Source: Spirochaetia bacterium (GTDB lineage: Bacteria > Spirochaetota > UBA4802 > UBA5550). Taken from it: a stretch of DNA of 64,000 nucleotides. This document shows positions 62,301 to 64,000 of this stretch, in pieces. Under the pieces are notes generated by a model that made no database searches, was not told the DNA's origin, and was given only the letters and a program-made list of their open reading frames with translations. The DNA lies in NCBI GenBank assembly GCA_009885955.1, contig VFJS01000016.1, forward strand, positions 104,293 through 168,292. Reading direction: 5' to 3'. Made by a program: the position numbers and the translations under genes. Every line of letters begins with the position of its first letter. Positions within the stretch are counted from its first letter, which is position 1.

Positions 62301-62417
62301 ATCTGTATCCACCGGGATTTTTTCATCAGAATCTTCTTTTTCGCTCATTTTGATAATTTTTAGAACTTTCTTTTTGACTTTCTCGATGCTTTTATCCTGA
62401 GAATTTTTCTTTGCCAT
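59397..62417 (-). CDS. AsmA-family (YdbH-like) intermembrane protein
   Basis: The 1,006-residue protein has a charged cytoplasmic N-terminus, one membrane helix near residues 80-105 and a Lys/Glu/Pro-rich linker near 225-250. The long rest is beta-rich with AsmA-like repeats and the closing S-R-G-A-I-G-Y-A-F-G-V-E. AsmA-like proteins form grooved bridges through the periplasm that move lipids. The following DUF1318 gene argues for the YdbH branch. The C-terminal domain is not clear enough to prove it. Confidence 0.8.
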   Translation of the reverse strand: MAKKNSQDKSIEKVKKKVLKIIKMSEKEDSDEKIPVDTDINSAGPEKTDIPLTAKEEKKRKKLEKKQQKKAKKKSRKLPVRILIFLAKTLFLRIPAVIIILVAIALIGVKIYLSPSRVQGLIVTNFNGMSNGKIEMNVKEFSPYGGFVIEDIVIYNGPEFNSTVFVKMKRLAIKYGLFPMLIGNVRIPEIGIYKPEIYLEEKNGVWNAAKLMKPGEKKEPEKKEPEKKEEAKKDDKKEPPMKEISLPVAAEFLFKFVLDDLKMYVKGSKFKSSVEGLTFSLDIDIPPFKKIPLSVEAVSLLKNMSIVLNPKEEMKVSFISDEAEASPPLVLTWKLLFSNEKKDAPQFNSIFKLGMYNTPVRFKNIYLTPLNFMVSYDLFYNPVKDHLTLNHLGVEFHGKKWIYLTGAVENVTKKQVIDLKMKESDISLGDLHPYFRSVTNDYRTFFGGNISLAPLTIKGDPDNIDIDGNVTLKGVSFSIPGTSALIPYLNISYLVLKRSDDMIISSNIVMPHLYYTLGKYKSGDNGFELKTDISAFNNFSRVVIRNFGVRLYSPDDSKNALDLAVSGDVMLKPQLAGSVSISKLQFNKPPLYAMVPEKFKKMLDGIPVSKPVDMNLGVNFFLGDIITAKLNMLVKVPDFQVPDLAMGLDVVYDKNQKVADLKSFTLGSKAWNADISASGKVDHKVVPISDADIKLSVKLNNPQMKQMQGPWFLGGLVDINAFVKGNLDTGKAYGSVKIEKLFVKNDEGKIYVDDMNMNFPFEFLFKYLKKALAGESQITITKEQVIDSQFFSEKPNFSIKSVRAKHPARDMIFEFVKDFEMYMAFKNNIFQIVNMKAYVLDGALYGRNILFNLSDFNQDNMEFKMILDITNVDIAKLDEPDPKKKTRDAELSLSANFSGRGLNVKKELKPVGYIEIYKIGEKFANKLMKGLSEEQGQSKLGVIGQFAMDNSMKVSTFNFNLDKGLVYATVTLSRGAIGYAFGVENNQIKFDRITVGEFLRKVKQGD

Positions 62418-62769
62418 CTTCTTTTTGTCCTGTTAACAAGTAGTTGTTGTAATTATATAAAGTATAATACTAAACTTATATTTTCAAGTAAAATTTCTGA
62501 CAGGAATATTAATTCAGGATTCCATCTGTTGATTATCAATCTCAGGATATTTTTGTCATGATAAAGAGATTAAGTATAATGCTAATGGCTGGATGTTATG
62601 ATATATCACATGTATTATGTCACATAAACATGATTTTCAGTCAGTTAACAGAACATAATATAAGTATGATATAAAAAATAGTCACAGGGAAGGTTTTTTA
62701 CAGCATATTTTTTTCTGTATGTATAAGATTTATCAAGCCAGAATTAAAAATTCATTCCGGGACTGCACA
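62418..62769. other. Intergenic region upstream of the YdbH-like operon
   Basis: TGATATATCA (62599-62608) is a perfect 10-base palindrome in AT-rich DNA, a possible operator. No gene seen. Confidence 0.4.
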
Positions 62770-63363
62770 TTAAAACCGCTGGCCAATTCCGAAAATAAGG
62801 GCTGTTGTTTTTTTTGCCGGGGCCTGGAATACGCCGGCGTAGAGCCCGGTGCCGCTTGGCCTGGATATATGGAGTCTTGCTGTTCCCGACGGGAATATAA
62901 AATTACCTTTTGACGATGTGCTGTTATATGTATTGAAAAGGAATGCTCCCATTTGCACTTCCACATGTGTCTTTCTGAGAATGGTGAATGTGAAGGGTAT
63001 AAAAGCAACCCCGGCGCCATATGACGGAGCCACATATTTTTCATAGACTTTCCCGCCGCTGGTTCGCTTCACGGTATCCTTGGGGATGTTCCAGGCTCCG
63101 GCAAGTTCCAGGCAGTTTGTGATCCGCCATTCTCCGAGAAACAGATATGACGATACAGGGAGAACCCTTTTTTCAGCAGTGCCGGATTCATTCGTAATAA
63201 TGCCCTGATCAAGAAACAGCAATGCGTTGCCGAAACTCAATTCTATTGTGTGTTTCTCCCAGACGATCGGCTGCACATTCTCAACAGGCTCATTTTCTGC
63301 AAAAAGACCGGCTGATGTGCCTGTTATGATCAGCAGCATCATAAAAAATTTATTTTTCATCAT
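62770..63363 (-). CDS. Exported beta-rich hypothetical protein, possible small outer-membrane barrel
   Basis: The 197-residue protein has a signal peptide (M-L-L-I-I-T-G-T-S-A-G-L-F-A), then alternating strands with aromatic girdles, and ends in Phe (G-I-G-Q-R-F), as outer-membrane barrel proteins do. It has a Ser/Gly-rich loop in the middle. It is not recognisable otherwise. The start may be the second ATG at 63360, since GGGGG lies just upstream. Confidence 0.7.
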   Translation of the reverse strand: MMKNKFFMMLLIITGTSAGLFAENEPVENVQPIVWEKHTIELSFGNALLFLDQGIITNESGTAEKRVLPVSSYLFLGEWRITNCLELAGAWNIPKDTVKRTSGGKVYEKYVAPSYGAGVAFIPFTFTILRKTHVEVQMGAFLFNTYNSTSSKGNFIFPSGTARLHISRPSGTGLYAGVFQAPAKKTTALIFGIGQRF

Positions 63364-63596
63364 ACCCCCGCTTCTGTTTAGTATTGTATCGGCCGGACGC
63401 TGGTTGTCATTGAATACTATTGTTTAGTCCGGGTAATCCCGGCAATAACCTGTCAGCAGGACAGTCAGGTATATTTTTCAGTGACTTGATTTCAAGCGGC
63501 GTGTTGCTAATCGCTTTTTCTGGATTCTGAATAAAAGTAAATAGATACTATACTATTGTATGGTATAATCAGCAATTTTTTCTTTTATAGCCGTTC

Positions 63597-63707
63597 ACAA
63601 ATGAATTTGTACATACTCTTACACCGTCCCTTCGACTCCGCTCAGGGATCGGGATTTTCCGCTGGCTGAGCGGAGTCGAAGCCGATTGAAAGTACTTATT
63701 CATTTGT
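63597..63707. repeat. Nested palindromic element
   Basis: Outer arms ACAAATGAATTTGTAC (63597-63612) and GTACTTATTCATTTGT (63692-63707) pair with two mismatches. Inner arms CTTCGACTCCGCTCAG (63630-63645) and CTGAGCGGAGTCGAAG (63666-63681) pair perfectly. The inner motif is one of the common bacterial interspersed palindromes. Confidence 0.85.
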
Positions 63708-63770
63708 TCTATGCTTTAATAATCATTGAATCTGCATCAAATTAGACGTATTTGAATCCTTCACAATTAT

Positions 63771-63803
63771 ATAGCCTCTGCGCCTCCGCGTTCTCTGCGT
63801 GAG
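63771..63803. repeat. Single arm of the CTCCGCGTTCTCTGCGTGAG repeat family
   Basis: This single arm is related to the left arms of repeats A to D and to the stem at 25236. The matching arm is absent, so it is a fragment. Confidence 0.65.
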
Positions 63804-63951
63804 ACAATCTTTAACATACTATCATCGATATCATATAATATCCCCCTTATTCCATTTGAATAAATTTATTTATTGATTAATTTTCTCAATGTATTACTCA
63901 GATTTAGAATACCTTTTGAGACATTATAACCCATTTGACCTCACCCTCAGT

Positions 63952-63972
63952 CCCTCTCCTGGCAGGAGAGGG
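63952..63972. repeat. Short perfect hairpin of the CCCTCTCCTG family
   Basis: CCCTCTCCTG (63952-63961) and CAGGAGAGGG (63963-63972) form a 10-bp stem with a single-base loop, one of the common interspersed bacterial repeats. Confidence 0.65.
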
Positions 63973-64000
63973 ATGACTCTAACCAGTGAACAATCCGAAT

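Larger units (their letters stand above)
63364..64000. other. Repeat-rich intergenic end of the window
   Basis: No gene is supported. It contains a nested palindromic element (63597-63707), a single repeat arm (63771-63803) and a short hairpin (63952-63972). Confidence 0.6.

Noticed and set aside
62733..63044. Frame overlapping the exported beta-rich protein gene
   Set aside because: Same strand, different frame; the gene at 62770-63363 has a signal peptide and better composition.
1..64000. CRISPR arrays, tRNA and rRNA genes, insertion sequences
   Set aside because: No regularly spaced identical repeats, cloverleaf-like sequence, rRNA motif or transposase was found. Repeats A and B are a tandem pair of 290-base units, not a CRISPR.

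Overview
The window looks like chromosomal DNA from a diderm, AT-rich bacterium. The best guess is Spirochaetota (Leptospira-like), held with moderate confidence. The grounds are several lipoproteins with loose spirochaete-style lipoboxes (Asn, His or Arg just before the Cys), an outer-membrane gene set (MlaE permease, AsmA/YdbH-like protein, LpoB-like and FecR proteins, many TPR proteins) and Shine-Dalgarno-led genes packed in short operons. I saw no rRNA, tRNA, CRISPR array, insertion sequence or phage gene.

Layout. 1-5750 is an accessory block: a BrnT/BrnA-type module with a broken toxin, a HEPN/MNT pair, a HicA/HicB pair, two paralogous SH3-domain lipoprotein genes that are each out of frame across a CT-dinucleotide tract, and four copies of a roughly 290-base palindrome-centred repeat. 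5847-6948 has a methyltransferase and a small zinc-ribbon membrane protein. 12477 down to 6961 (minus strand) is the classic rpsF-ssb-rpsR-DUF2232-rplI-dnaB operon extended by mlaE and a pcm-like gene. 12757-16591 is a cupin regulator followed by thiolase, DUF35 and acyl-CoA dehydrogenase genes. 16928-22676 holds a hypothetical gene, a BrkB-type membrane protein, a YugP-type protease and an outer-membrane lipoprotein pair (TPR plus DUF4292-like).

23110-26225 is a selenium/sulfur-handling operon (LysR regulator, cysteine desulfurase, YedF, DUF3343). A tRNA 2-selenouridine synthase gene (mnmH) lies 11 kb further on and supports selenium use. 26233-31626 (minus) carries nrdJ, carA, argB and bpt. 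31830-40447 has a potassium channel-like protein, a hybrid sensor with a degraded kinase domain, a lipoprotein/LpoB pair, mnmH and a phenylacetate-CoA ligase. 40767-42782 is a methyltransferase plus type III polyketide synthase pair. 43160-46318 has purE, guaA and manC. 48014-48653 is a MntA/HepT pair, and 48819-49676 is rplM-rpsI.

The most unusual system is the minus-strand operon 62417 to 49769: an AsmA/YdbH-like protein, a DUF1318 (YdbL-like) lipoprotein, an about 2,606-residue exported protein with a TolB-like propeller, long TPR arrays and two CHAT-like modules that lack visible catalytic residues, and a FecR-domain protein. The window ends in intergenic DNA rich in palindromic repeats.
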